Assembly (NCBI RefSeq): GCF_038404745.2
Contig: NZ_JAYKTT020000017.1
Location: 164,222 to 228,221 of the forward strand
Origin: Chlorogloeopsis sp038404745
Lineage (GTDB): Bacteria > Cyanobacteriota > Cyanobacteriia > Cyanobacteriales > Nostocaceae
Reading direction: 5' to 3'
Length of the DNA stretch: 64,000 nt
The notes beneath the pieces are model-generated. The model made no database searches and was not told where the DNA came from. It was given only the letters and a program-made list of their open reading frames with translations. The position numbers were made by a program, and so were the translations under genes. This document shows positions 9,166 to 17,897 of this stretch, piece after piece. Every line of letters begins with the position of its first letter. The first letter of the stretch is position 1.

Positions 9166-9750
9166 TTAATAATTTGTTGGTGGAACTAAAACGCTTTGTG
9201 CATCTTGTAAGGAATGACCACAGTGGTGACAACCCAGTAATAAGTCATTGTAGGAAGAAATTTTCTGACATCTAGGACACTGCAACCCATAAATTCCTTG
9301 TGGTGGTGTTGGAGGTATAGGTAAATAATGTCCTGGATGTGCTTGGGGTTGTGGTTTTGCTATTGGCGTTACTGGTTGAGGTGGTGTCAAAATTGTGGGT
9401 GGAACGCTGCTAGCTGCGGGGCTTGAAATAGCAATCACCTTGAGTTGTTGTTGTCCTAAATATATTGTGCTACCTTCACCTAAAGGCATTTCACCTTGAG
9501 TCAATTTACGTCCATCTATTAAGGGAGGGTTTTGTTCTCGTAAATTTCTAATTAAAAAGCGTTGCTGCTGAGAATTGAAAAATATTTCTATATGCAAACC
9601 TGAAACGGTAGGGTTGCTCAGAACAATATCACACCTGAGTGGATCGCGACCTATACGGATAGTACCAAGATTTTTACTTGGCTGATGTTCGTGAATTTTC
9701 TGAGTTTTGGCTTGTCCAGCATCGTGCCATTGTAAAGTTAGTGCATTCAT
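9166..9750 (-). CDS. FHA domain protein with C-terminal zinc ribbon
   Basis: 194 aa, ATG start. The FHA domain (about 5-108) has 'IRIGRDPLRCDIVL' (Gly34-Arg35) and 'PTVSGLHIEI' (Ser50, His53), where the family Arg after Ser is replaced by Gly. A Pro-rich linker (about 115-150) leads to a zinc ribbon: CPRC at 158-161 and CHHC at 174-177. The protein would bind phosphothreonine peptides and present a zinc-stabilised contact surface. It is an adaptor, not an enzyme. It lies 246 bases upstream of the FHA-oxidoreductase gene on the same strand, and the two may work in one phospho-signalling pathway. The partner kinase is unknown. Confidence 0.8.
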   Translation of the reverse strand: MNALTLQWHDAGQAKTQKIHEHQPSKNLGTIRIGRDPLRCDIVLSNPTVSGLHIEIFFNSQQQRFLIRNLREQNPPLIDGRKLTQGEMPLGEGSTIYLGQQQLKVIAISSPAASSVPPTILTPPQPVTPIAKPQPQAHPGHYLPIPPTPPQGIYGLQCPRCQKISSYNDLLLGCHHCGHSLQDAQSVLVPPTNY

Positions 9751-9867
9751 TGTTCCAACCCCCTCATTCTTAATTTAGCTACAACTTCTCCCTGTGCGAT
9801 TCCTAACATGATTAGGTAGGTGCAAGCAACTATTTACAAAATATTTAAATGAATCCACAGTGAATTT

Positions 9868-9972
9868 CTAACGAGCCTCTGGAAGAAGTTGAGCTAAATA
9901 TAAAGTTATCCGTGCAGATTTGGGATGTTGGTACGCTAAATCTAAAACCTCTTCTGTGTCTGCATTAAAGTT
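9868..9972 (-). pseudogene. Possible 3' remnant of a decayed gene
   Basis: A 34-codon open stretch ends at TAG (9868-9870). It reads NFNADTEEVLDLAYQHP and continues with an amphipathic end, '...ITLYLAQLLPEAR'. It has protein-like composition but no start codon, and a TAA closes it upstream. Another frame just upstream also reads like protein. I do not recognise the parent family. It could be chance. Confidence 0.2.
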
Positions 9973-10026
9973 TTAGGTATTACAGACAAATAAGTGGGGT
10001 TGTTGCACAGCAAAAATCAATGTCAA

Positions 10027-11427
10027 TTACATATCTTCTAACTCAATTCCTTTAGTTTCCCTAATAAAGAACCAAACGAAAAAGATTGAGATCGCCGCCG
10101 CAGTTGTATAAAGACCGTAGGCAGTACCTAGTCCGAAATATTGCAAGATGGGAGGAAATGTCGTGGAAACGACAAAATTTGCAACCCATTGCATAGCCGC
10201 AGCAAGTGAAAGTGCAGCAGCTCGAATCTTATTATTAAACATTTCTCCCAGCAGCACCCAAACCACTGGCCCCCAGGAAAAACCGAAGCAAAATACATAA
10301 AGGTTAGCTGCAATGAGAGCCACAATACCCGCACTTGTGCTAAGAGTGGGATTGCCCGCAGCATCCACCTGAGCAGTTCCAAAAATAGAAGCCATCGTCC
10401 CTAAGGTTACAGTCATGCCAATTGACCCTAAGATGAGCAAGGGCTTGCGACCGAATTTATCTACGAAGGCGATCGCGATCAGCGTAGTAATAATGTTGAC
10501 GGCTCCTGTAATTACCGTGATCGTCAAAGAATTTTTTTCTGAAAATCCGACTGCCCGCCATAAAATGCTGCTGTAGTAGAAAATGACATTAATACCAACA
10601 AATTGCTGGAAGACAGATAAGCCAATTCCAATCCAAACTATAGGCAGGAGTCTACCACTTCTGCTCAAAAGGTCAGAAAATTTAGGCTGGCGCTCTCGCA
10701 GCACTGTTTGTCGAATTTCTTCGATTTTTGCCAGAACATTACCCCCTAAAATCTTAGTCAGAACATTAGCAGCTTCTGGCTCTCGTCCTTGGGCAACCAG
10801 GTAGCGGGGCGATTCAGGAATTGTCAAAGCTGCCATTCCGTAAAGCACGGCTGGAGGGATTTCTGTCCAAAACATCCAGCGCCAAGCGGCAATTCCGAAT
10901 AAAAATGGCAACTCAGCTGAACCTGCTGATACAGCGATAAAGTAGTCGGATAGCAGTGCAATGAAAATACCAACTACAATTGCTAATTGCTGAAGAGAAC
11001 CCAACCTTCCTCGCAAATGACTGGGAGAACACTCGGCAATGTAAGCTGGCGCAATCACGCTAGCAGCACCAACTGCTAGTCCACCCAAAACCCGCCAAAA
11101 GATAAAATCCCAGATGGTAATGGCAATCCCAGAGCCAACGGCACTAATGGTAAACAATACCGAAGCTACCACCATTGCCTTAACTCTACCATAGCGATCG
11201 GCAATCTTGCCTGCATAAAAGGCTCCTACAGCCGATCCTAGTAACGCCAGAGACACGGCAAGACCAGTTTGTACACTGCTGGCATTAAAGGCTTTGGAGA
11301 GAGCTGCAACCGCGCCGTTGATTACGGCAGTGTCAAAACCGAACAGAAAGCCGCCGAGAGCAGCAGCACCAGCTATCAAGATGACATAATATGTGTTGGC
11401 TTGACGACGAGTAGTAGTAGAAGACAT
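10027..11427 (-). CDS. glcP: MFS sugar:H+ symporter (GlcP/GalP type)
   Basis: 466 aa from the ATG at 11427, preceded by GAGATC. An in-frame extension to 11565 translates a CT-rich repeat and is rejected. Twelve hydrophobic segments are visible. Sugar-porter signatures are present: 'FGFDTAVINGAV' in helix 1, 'DRYGRVKAM' and 'DKFGRKPLL' in the loops after helices 2 and 8, 'PESPRYLVAQGR' after helix 6, and 'RETKGIELEDM' at the C-terminus. It should import glucose or fructose with protons across the plasma membrane. It is the last gene of the minus-strand sugar-uptake cluster, 213 bases after oprB. The same combination occurs in Nostoc sugar-transport loci, hence the symbol. The exact substrate is inferred. 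Confidence 0.85.
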   Translation of the reverse strand: MSSTTTRRQANTYYVILIAGAAALGGFLFGFDTAVINGAVAALSKAFNASSVQTGLAVSLALLGSAVGAFYAGKIADRYGRVKAMVVASVLFTISAVGSGIAITIWDFIFWRVLGGLAVGAASVIAPAYIAECSPSHLRGRLGSLQQLAIVVGIFIALLSDYFIAVSAGSAELPFLFGIAAWRWMFWTEIPPAVLYGMAALTIPESPRYLVAQGREPEAANVLTKILGGNVLAKIEEIRQTVLRERQPKFSDLLSRSGRLLPIVWIGIGLSVFQQFVGINVIFYYSSILWRAVGFSEKNSLTITVITGAVNIITTLIAIAFVDKFGRKPLLILGSIGMTVTLGTMASIFGTAQVDAAGNPTLSTSAGIVALIAANLYVFCFGFSWGPVVWVLLGEMFNNKIRAAALSLAAAMQWVANFVVSTTFPPILQYFGLGTAYGLYTTAAAISIFFVWFFIRETKGIELEDM

Positions 11428-11477
11428 AGTTAGATCTCGTATGTGTAGTGAGAGTGTTTTTGAGACTGGCTTGATAA

Positions 11478-11580
11478 ATAGACGCGGGGACGCAAAGAAG
11501 GAGAGACACGGGGAATCAAGAGGACATAGAGACACGGAGACAAGGAGAAGGGTTTTCTCTTCCACTCTCCCCCTCTTGTC
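11478..11580. repeat. CT/GA-rich interspersed repeat, overlapping the false N-terminus of the sugar permease
   Basis: The repeat runs through GACGCGGGGACGCAAAGAAG and GAGACACGGAGACAAGGAGA and ends in CCACTCTCCCCC. It shares its core with 6840-6900 and 31201-31260. It keeps the permease frame open upstream and so mimics a longer gene. Confidence 0.7.
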
Positions 11581-11640
11581 TGCGCTTCACTGGTGAATGG
11601 CTGGGTTGAAGCTGGAGTAAAATTTGCGATCGCTTTAGAT

Positions 11641-13245
11641 TTAGAAATCAAAGGTTGTGCGAACCAAGCCTACATACTGGGGATCGTTTCTGCTGTCATT
11701 TTCTGGGTTGAGAATTACCCAAAAACCAGGAGTCACGGAAATATGGTCATTTAGTCGCCAGCGATAAAATGCTTCTATGTGGTAAGCGTTGTCTCTTTCT
11801 GAACGCACGTCACTATTGGATACGCGCGGCGGTATACCAAAGAGAATTCCTGGTAGGTTGCCTCTACCTCCCACATCCGGAAACGACATCCCGATCGCTC
11901 CATACCAGGCATTGGCATTGTCACCACTGTTCACAAAGAGTGCATCCGTTCCGTTCCTGCCATTTGAAATATCGCTCAAGCCAGAGTTCTCGGCATTTGC
12001 CCAGATATATCCACCCCAGGCGTGGATTTGGAAATTTTCAGAGAAACGATAGTATCCTTGTGCGCCCACAATGTTGTTGGAAGTGGCAATGTTATTGCCA
12101 AAGGGAGAAATTGACAAGTTGCTACCCGTTCCACCTGTGAGATCGACTTTGCCACCAGGGCTATAGCCATGAGAATAGGCAATGCCAACTGCTCCTTGCT
12201 TGCCGTAATACACCAAGTGTGCTAAAGCGTTGTAACCACCATCAAATAATCCATTTTTTTCAGATGGAAAATTAGGATTAATTGCCAAATAGCCCAGGGT
12301 GAGAACTAGTTCGTCAGTGAGTTTCCAATTAACGGCTGCACCGCCACCACCTCGTCGGAATAGGGGACTGTATTCTCCAAATAGTGAGGGAATGCCGTTA
12401 CCGTCATCAGCAATAGTGGCAGGAGTTACGGTATCCGTAATATCGGTGTAGCCAATACCTGTGGGGCCGACTACAAAAGAAACAGAATCACTAACTGGAA
12501 AGTAGTAACGGATGTGGGGAATACTGAGGTTATTGTCAATACTGGTGTCAAAGTTTAGCCGTGTCATCCCGGTACCCGTTACCGATGCAATCTGGCTTCT
12601 ACCATTGGAATTCAAGAAATTGCCGAACTCCAGACGGACTCGCAATAAATCTTTGCCTGTGAAGCTACTCTCTAAGTTGAGACGACCTCGATTACCAAAG
12701 TAGGTTGTGGAGCGATCGCGATCATCAGCCACCCCATTACCAAAGGTGTCGCTAACAGCAGTAATAATTTGAGCGTTCAGCTTGGTAGTTGTAGAAAATT
12801 GCTGTGCTTCTAAAGTTGATGCGCGTGCCTCCAGGCTATCCACTTGCCCACGCAGGGTTTCTAGTTCTGCCGCAAACTCTTCTTGCAATCTTTGCAGTAC
12901 TGCCAAGTCTTCTTGATTGAGTAGTTCGCTAGAACGTGCAGCAATTAACTCATTAATTCGGTCAAGGCAAGCATTTAAACCAGCCGCAAACTCGTAACGG
13001 CTGAGAGCACGGTTACCACGATAGGTAGAGTCAGGATAACCCGCAATACAACCGTAGCGTTCGACAAGCGATTGCAGTGCTTGAAATGGCCAATCGGTTG
13101 GTTTGACATCACTGAGTTCGGAGACAGATGTTAACTGTGCCTGCAAGCTGCCAAGGTTAACATCTGCATCCTCTAAAGGAGCAGCCGATACTGCTGGACA
13201 CATCAATAAAAGAAGTGGAAAACTGTATAAGAATTTTTTAAGCAT
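11641..13245 (-). CDS. oprB: SLH-domain OprB-family carbohydrate porin
   Basis: 534 aa from the ATG at 13245; the longer frame starts at a TTG. The signal peptide 'MLKKFLYSFPLLLLMCPAVSA' has a likely cut after residue 21. An SLH domain (about 44-100, 'LSDVKPTDWPFQAL' and 'YPDSTYRGNRALSRYEFA') anchors the protein to the peptidoglycan-linked polymer. A short coiled coil (about 107-150) and a beta-barrel follow. The barrel carries 'GNRGRLNLESSFTGKDLLR' and ends in the aromatic '...VRTTFDF' typical of outer-membrane proteins. It should let sugars through the outer membrane. It lies between the ABC transporter genes and the MFS permease, so a sugar-specific role is likely. Confidence 0.88.
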   Translation of the reverse strand: MLKKFLYSFPLLLLMCPAVSAAPLEDADVNLGSLQAQLTSVSELSDVKPTDWPFQALQSLVERYGCIAGYPDSTYRGNRALSRYEFAAGLNACLDRINELIAARSSELLNQEDLAVLQRLQEEFAAELETLRGQVDSLEARASTLEAQQFSTTTKLNAQIITAVSDTFGNGVADDRDRSTTYFGNRGRLNLESSFTGKDLLRVRLEFGNFLNSNGRSQIASVTGTGMTRLNFDTSIDNNLSIPHIRYYFPVSDSVSFVVGPTGIGYTDITDTVTPATIADDGNGIPSLFGEYSPLFRRGGGGAAVNWKLTDELVLTLGYLAINPNFPSEKNGLFDGGYNALAHLVYYGKQGAVGIAYSHGYSPGGKVDLTGGTGSNLSISPFGNNIATSNNIVGAQGYYRFSENFQIHAWGGYIWANAENSGLSDISNGRNGTDALFVNSGDNANAWYGAIGMSFPDVGGRGNLPGILFGIPPRVSNSDVRSERDNAYHIEAFYRWRLNDHISVTPGFWVILNPENDSRNDPQYVGLVRTTFDF

Positions 13246-13341
13246 AGCTTTTAGCAGGGTGTTGCTAAATTTTGGATATGAAATCAAAAATTAAGTATCC
13301 TAATACCGTTTCTCCAAAAAATGGCTACAGATGTCATCTGC

Positions 13342-13372
13342 TTGTAGTAAGCACAAAGCGTGCTTACTACAA
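13342..13372. repeat. Perfect 13-bp stem hairpin between frtC and oprB
   Basis: TTGTAGTAAGCAC at 13342-13354 pairs with GTGCTTACTACAA at 13360-13372 across a 5-base loop. It lies 67 bases after the permease stop. No U-tract follows on the minus strand, so it may be an attenuator, an mRNA-stabilising hairpin or a dispersed palindrome. Confidence 0.6.
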
Positions 13373-13438
13373 ACTATGCATAGCTCCAATTTGAATAATT
13401 GGTATAAAACTTGCTCTGTGTACAAATCTGCTGATTTT

Positions 13439-14437
13439 TCAACGTCTGGAACGTCTGCGGAGCCGATCAATCATCACCGCCACAATGATTACTAGTCCTT
13501 TGACGACTAGTTGCCAGAAGTAAGACATATTCAATAGGGTTAAACCATTGTTGAGAACAGCAATGATTAATGCACCCAGAAGGGTTCCCCCAATAGTACC
13601 AATCCCACCTGTGAAGCTGGTTCCACCAAGAATCACAGCAGCGATCGCATCCAATTCATAGCCTTGACCTAACATTCCAGTGGCACTATAAAGACGGCTG
13701 GCACTCATAATTCCTGCCAATCCTGCCAGCAAGCCACTGACGCCATAGACAAATAGCAACACACGATCAACTTTGATGCCAGTCAGTCGTGCTGCCCGCT
13801 CGTTACCACCAACAGCGTAGATTTGTACTCCCAAGACTGTCTGCCGGAGGACAAACCAACTCGCTGCAACAGTCAGCAGTGCAATGATTACTAACCACGG
13901 CAAAGGGCCTAAATAACTATTGCCTATCCAAGCAAAGTTCAAGTTACGGTTGATGACCGTTGTACCATTGGCAACTAAAAAGGCAACACCCCTTAAGGCA
14001 GTCAATGAACCCAACGTGACAATAAAAGGCGGTACATCTAAAAAGGTGATAAGAGCGCCGTTAACTAACCCCAGAGCCAATCCTGTTAGCAACCCAGCAA
14101 GCACAGCCGCCCAACCTAAACCAGGTAGAAGCGACACCAGCACTGCAACTACCGCAGAAACAGCTAATATCGACCCCACTGAAAGGTCTATGCCTCCGGT
14201 CAGAATTACAAATGTCATCCCTGTTGCCAGCACGATATTAATTGATGCCTGCCGCAATATATTGATGGCATTACCTGGTGTCAGGAAGTTGGGGCTAAGT
14301 AACGCAAACATGATGCAAATTAGCACCAGGATGGGCAGAATTCCTGCAACCTGAAGGAAATTGTTAATTGATTGACGCTGACGTGACTTGGGATGTTCTC
14401 CTGGTCTATTGTTGACAGGTCTTAAAGTTTGACTCAT
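13439..14437 (-). CDS. frtC: Sugar ABC transporter permease (RbsC/FrtC type)
   Basis: 332 aa, ATG start overlapping the ATPase stop by 4 bases (translational coupling). It is a hydrophobic protein of about ten spans. It has the BPD_transp_2 signatures 'TGGIDLSVGSI', 'ALGLVNGALIT', 'GGNERAARLTGIKVD' and 'LGGTSFTGGIGTI'. It forms the membrane channel of a CUT2-class monosaccharide importer with the adjacent ATPase and binding protein. CUT2 systems carry ribose, xylose, galactose or fructose. The frt symbol rests on the arrangement with a LacI regulator, OprB and GlcP, as in Anabaena and Nostoc fructose loci. Confidence 0.88.
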   Translation of the reverse strand: MSQTLRPVNNRPGEHPKSRQRQSINNFLQVAGILPILVLICIMFALLSPNFLTPGNAINILRQASINIVLATGMTFVILTGGIDLSVGSILAVSAVVAVLVSLLPGLGWAAVLAGLLTGLALGLVNGALITFLDVPPFIVTLGSLTALRGVAFLVANGTTVINRNLNFAWIGNSYLGPLPWLVIIALLTVAASWFVLRQTVLGVQIYAVGGNERAARLTGIKVDRVLLFVYGVSGLLAGLAGIMSASRLYSATGMLGQGYELDAIAAVILGGTSFTGGIGTIGGTLLGALIIAVLNNGLTLLNMSYFWQLVVKGLVIIVAVMIDRLRRRSRR

Positions 14438-15987
14438 GATGCTAGTACCTCCGATGCTCCTGTGGCATAGTGCATGATGTTTTCTTGGGTAATTTCTTTG
14501 TCAGGGCTGCCGTCAAGTTCGCCCACCAGTTGCCCCTCTCGCATCACCAAGACGCGATCGCTCATCCCTACAACCTCTGGTAGTTCGCTGGAAACCATGA
14601 GAATCGCAACACCTTGTGCTGCTAAATCGCTCATAATTCGGTAAATTTCGCTTTTGGCACCGATATCTACACCGCGTGTCGGCTCATCCAACATCAATAT
14701 TCTTGGCTTAATGGCTAGCCAACGTGCTAGCAGTAGCTTCTGCTGATTCCCACCAGAAAGATCCACTGCTCTGATTTCTAAATTCGCAAGCCTGATATTA
14801 AAGTTTTCGACTGCTTCCGTTGCCGTCCGATTAACGGAACCCCAATTAACAATGCCAGCCTTTGCCTCCTGCTTGAGTCTGTTGAGGGCAATGTTCTTAC
14901 GGGAACTCATCTCTAAGAATAAACCCTGATCTTTACGGTCTTCGGGAACGTAGCCAATACCGGCAGCAATGGCATCACTAGGCGAATTAATTTCCAGTTT
15001 TTTACCATTCAGGAATACCTCACCGCTTGCCTTAGGATCAGCACCAAAAATCAGCCGGGATACCTCTGTGCGTCCTGCACCAACTAACCCTGCCAGTCCG
15101 AGAATTTCTCCAGCATGAAGTTGAAAACTAGTTGGCTGAACCTTGCGTCCGTCACTGATATTTCTGACTTCTAGCATCACTGGGCCGAGATTTGTTTGCC
15201 GTTGGTGTTCGTAAAAGTCCTGCATTGAGCGACCAACCATCATCCGCACCAATCGATGGGGAGAAATTTCATCACGGGTAAGGCTGCCAATGTATTGACC
15301 ATCGCGCAGCACACTAATCCGATCGGCTAGAGCATATATTTCTTCCATCCGATGACTGATATAGATGATGGCAATGCCGTCATTGCGCAGTTTGTGAATT
15401 ACCTGAAATAAACGCTCTGTTTCGCGGTCAGACAGTGCTGCTGTTGGCTCATCCATAACTAAAACGCGGCTTTTGTCCTTCAGCGCCCGCGCAATTTCTA
15501 CTTGCTGCTGTTCGGCGATTGATAAGTTACCAACAATATCATTGGCGGTAAAACTGGCTCCTAAGCTTGCTAGCACTTGCTGTGCTTCATGCTCCATCCC
15601 ATTGCGGTCTAAAAACTGACCCCGCCGTAACTCGCTACCCATAAAAATATTTTCAGCAACGGTTAAATTGGGTGCGACATTCAGTTCTTGATAAATGAGA
15701 TTAATGCCCGCTCTGCGTGCTGTACCCGGATCGGTAATTTTCACAGGTTGAGCGTTGATGCGAATCTCACCTTCATCGGCAATGTAAGCCCCAGCCAGAA
15801 TCTTCATCAATGTACTTTTGCCTGCCCCGTTTTCGCCCATCAGGGCGTGAACCTCTCCTGAATAAATTGTGAGGTTGACATTTTGGAGAGCAGGCACACC
15901 ATGAAATCTTTTTGTAATCCCTCGCATTTCTAATACAGGGGTGGCAATTGATGCATTCGCCAAGAAGGTTTCATTATTTGTTGTCAT
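14434..15987 (-). CDS. frtB: Sugar ABC transporter ATPase, duplicated (RbsA/FrtB type)
   Basis: 517 aa from the ATG at 15987; an upstream TTG at 16008 would add seven residues. Two ABC domains are fused. The first has Walker A 'GENGAGKST' (51-59), signature 'LSIAEQQQVEIARAL' and Walker B 'VLVMDEPTAAL'. The second has the degenerate Walker A 'GLVGAGRTE' usual for the family, signature 'LSGGNQQKLLLARWL' and Walker B 'ILMLDEPTRGV'. It powers a CUT2 sugar importer. It follows frtA after 172 bases, a gap that holds a CT-rich repeat, and overlaps frtC by 4 bases. Confidence 0.9.
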   Translation of the reverse strand: MTTNNETFLANASIATPVLEMRGITKRFHGVPALQNVNLTIYSGEVHALMGENGAGKSTLMKILAGAYIADEGEIRINAQPVKITDPGTARRAGINLIYQELNVAPNLTVAENIFMGSELRRGQFLDRNGMEHEAQQVLASLGASFTANDIVGNLSIAEQQQVEIARALKDKSRVLVMDEPTAALSDRETERLFQVIHKLRNDGIAIIYISHRMEEIYALADRISVLRDGQYIGSLTRDEISPHRLVRMMVGRSMQDFYEHQRQTNLGPVMLEVRNISDGRKVQPTSFQLHAGEILGLAGLVGAGRTEVSRLIFGADPKASGEVFLNGKKLEINSPSDAIAAGIGYVPEDRKDQGLFLEMSSRKNIALNRLKQEAKAGIVNWGSVNRTATEAVENFNIRLANLEIRAVDLSGGNQQKLLLARWLAIKPRILMLDEPTRGVDIGAKSEIYRIMSDLAAQGVAILMVSSELPEVVGMSDRVLVMREGQLVGELDGSPDKEITQENIMHYATGASEVLAS

Positions 15988-16095
15988 AAGTGGCTTTTGC
16001 AAAAACAATTCGGAATTGGTGATCGGGTATTGAAGAGAACAAGGTGATGCGGTGATTGGGGGCTAAGGGACTCCTCTGGGGTTGGAGACTGTGGG

Positions 16096-16150
16096 AGAGT
16101 AAGGAAAAATTTTTCTCCTTTTCTCCGTGTCCCCATGTCCTCTTCCTCGC
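16096..16150. repeat. CT-rich interspersed repeat between frtA and frtB
   Basis: The run CTCCTTTTCTCCGTGTCCCC and neighbours belong to the family at 6768, 11478 and 31201. It ends within 10 bases of the frtA stop codon. It may affect message stability between the first and second genes. Confidence 0.55.
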
Positions 16151-16159
16151 CCCTACTAC

Positions 16160-17167
16160 TTACCAGCCTTTAAAGGTACTGACGTTATCTCGCGTAATCA
16201 GCTTGACTGGAATCAGAATGTTAGGTGAGGAAGGTTTTTTGCCATGCAGGATGTCGTTACCAACCTGAACTGCTGTTTGAGTCATGCCTCTAGGATTTTG
16301 AGTGGCTGTTGCAGCATAGAGGCTATCTTGGGATGCGATCGCTTCGATTGCTTCTGGCGCACCATCAACCCCAACAATAAAAAATTCCTTACGTTTTGCT
16401 TGGCTTGCGGCAAGATCTACTCCTACACCGCTCGGATCGTTGATGGCAAAGACTGCATCAATTTTGGGAAAGGTTGTCAGCAGATCGCTCATGACTCTGA
16501 GTCCTCCATCCCGGCTCCCTTCTGCGTTCTGGTCTTTAGAGAGTATTTTGATATCGGGATATTTGGATAATACTTTTTGGCAACCATCAACTCGCTGGAT
16601 GACTGAGTTTACAGGCGGCCCGTTCACAATTACTACATTGCCTTTGCCCTTGAGGCGATCGGCAATATATTGGCAACCAACCTCTCCGGCTTGTAGATTA
16701 TCGGTGGTAACTGTAGCATCTACCTCTGCATCAACGGCGGTATCTACCGCTATCACTATCGTACCTGCACGTCTTGCTTTCTCAACTGCTGGCTGAATTC
16801 CTCTACTGTCAGCAGCATTGAGGATAATTATGTCAGTATCGGCAGCAACAAAATTTTCGATTTGGTTGAATTGCTGGTTCAAGTCATAGCCACTGGAAAC
16901 TACAGTAACTCTGACATCACTACCCCCAATTTTCTTTGCTTCTTTCTCGGCTCCCTGCCCCATTAGCACAAAGAAAGGGTTACCTAAATCGCCAACGGTG
17001 ACACCAACCGATCGCAATTTTACCTCTCGCTCTTGTGTAGCTGTGTTAGTAGCAGTGTAAGTATTAGCGCTATTAGTAGTGCTGCCATTTGGAGAGGTAT
17101 TTGTGCAGCCTACCAAAGTACCACCGACGATACTTAATACGCTAGCTACAATCGCAATCTTTTTCAC
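16160..17167 (-). CDS. frtA: Periplasmic sugar-binding lipoprotein (RbsB/FrtA type)
   Basis: 335 aa from a GTG at 17167. AAGGA sits about 10 bases upstream of it; the alternative TTG at 17173 is too close to that site. The signal 'MKKIAIVASVLSIVGGTLVGC' has a lipobox (LVGC, Cys21), then a Ser/Thr/Asn linker. The mature part is a type I periplasmic-binding fold: 'VGVTVGDLGNPFFVLMGQGAE', 'DIIILNAADSRGIQPAVEKA', 'VIAVDTAVDAEV', 'AINDPSGVGVDLA' and 'IVGVDGAPEAIEAI'. It captures a monosaccharide for the ABC importer encoded downstream. It is the first gene of the cluster and diverges from the LacI regulator across a 730-base regulatory region. Confidence 0.88.
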   Translation of the reverse strand: MKKIAIVASVLSIVGGTLVGCTNTSPNGSTTNSANTYTATNTATQEREVKLRSVGVTVGDLGNPFFVLMGQGAEKEAKKIGGSDVRVTVVSSGYDLNQQFNQIENFVAADTDIIILNAADSRGIQPAVEKARRAGTIVIAVDTAVDAEVDATVTTDNLQAGEVGCQYIADRLKGKGNVVIVNGPPVNSVIQRVDGCQKVLSKYPDIKILSKDQNAEGSRDGGLRVMSDLLTTFPKIDAVFAINDPSGVGVDLAASQAKRKEFFIVGVDGAPEAIEAIASQDSLYAATATQNPRGMTQTAVQVGNDILHGKKPSSPNILIPVKLITRDNVSTFKGW

Positions 17168-17483
17168 ATTCAACTATTCCTTAAATTATTCTTGTTTTAT
17201 TGTCAACAGTACTGAGGCTGATTCAGTTAATATGTCAGAATGAAATTTTCGATTTATTGCCGAATTCCCGCTTTCAGTCAAAGCCACCGAAAATAAAATC
17301 GTCTGAGTAATTATTCACCCTATTCTGCTTGTGAATATAAGTGAAACTTTTCAGTCTTGTTGATGTAATTATTTAAGTTGGAGACAGATCCTGATACTTT
17401 TTGATATTAATTTATTAAATTGTGGTTTTGTACTTTCATTCGCACACATATATCATAGATATATCTGAAATTATTTTCATTTT

Positions 17484-17497
17484 TGCACACGTGTGCA
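17484..17497. promoter_or_regulatory. Likely LacI-family operator O1 (TGCACACGTGTGCA)
   Basis: Perfect palindrome with a central CG, the usual shape of LacI/GalR operators. It lies 317 bases upstream of the frtA start and is identical to the copy at 17855-17868. Confidence 0.7.
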
Positions 17498-17854
17498 TTA
17501 AACGTATATTAAGTTTATTTGCGAGGTAGATACAGTTCTACTTAAAATATCTAAATATTCATATAGATAGAGCAAATGCTTTGCTTTGAATTAGAATTTT
17601 ACCTCAATTGGCAGTATTTAATTTTACATATTAAATAATCACCTCAAAATTGAATTAAATGCCTTAATCTAATTTTCTCTACGACCGGAATTGTGCGCTC
17701 GTGTTGATAGGCTATTAAATTGATATCTGATACAATTTAGTTTCCAGATTAGATTTTAATAGTTTTTTCAATATTTTTGCCAATTACAAAAATATCTGTA
17801 ATGAAAATAATGATTTGACAACTACCTATATTATTCTAATAATAATTGTTATTA

Positions 17855-17868
17855 TGCACACGTGTGCA
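17855..17868. promoter_or_regulatory. Likely LacI-family operator O2 (TGCACACGTGTGCA)
   Basis: Second exact copy, extended to 16 bp by flanking A and T. It ends 29 bases before the regulator's ATG, so binding there would repress the regulator's own gene. Centre-to-centre distance to O1 is 371 bases, compatible with DNA looping. Confidence 0.72.
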
Positions 17869-17897
17869 TGATTATTGTAAAATAATGTAAAAAATCA

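Larger units (their letters stand above)
17168..17897. promoter_or_regulatory. Divergent promoter region of the sugar-uptake operon and its LacI regulator
   Basis: 730 AT-rich bases without a gene. It holds two identical 14-bp palindromes (17484-17497 and 17855-17868) listed separately, and a short palindrome AGATATATCT at 17457-17466 beside the first. Both promoters should lie here. I did not assign -35/-10 boxes with confidence. Confidence 0.7.

Noticed and set aside
11428..11565. N-terminal extension of the sugar permease (46 residues)
   Set aside because: It translates a CT-rich interspersed repeat found elsewhere, while an ATG with GAGATC upstream lies at the family's normal start (11427).
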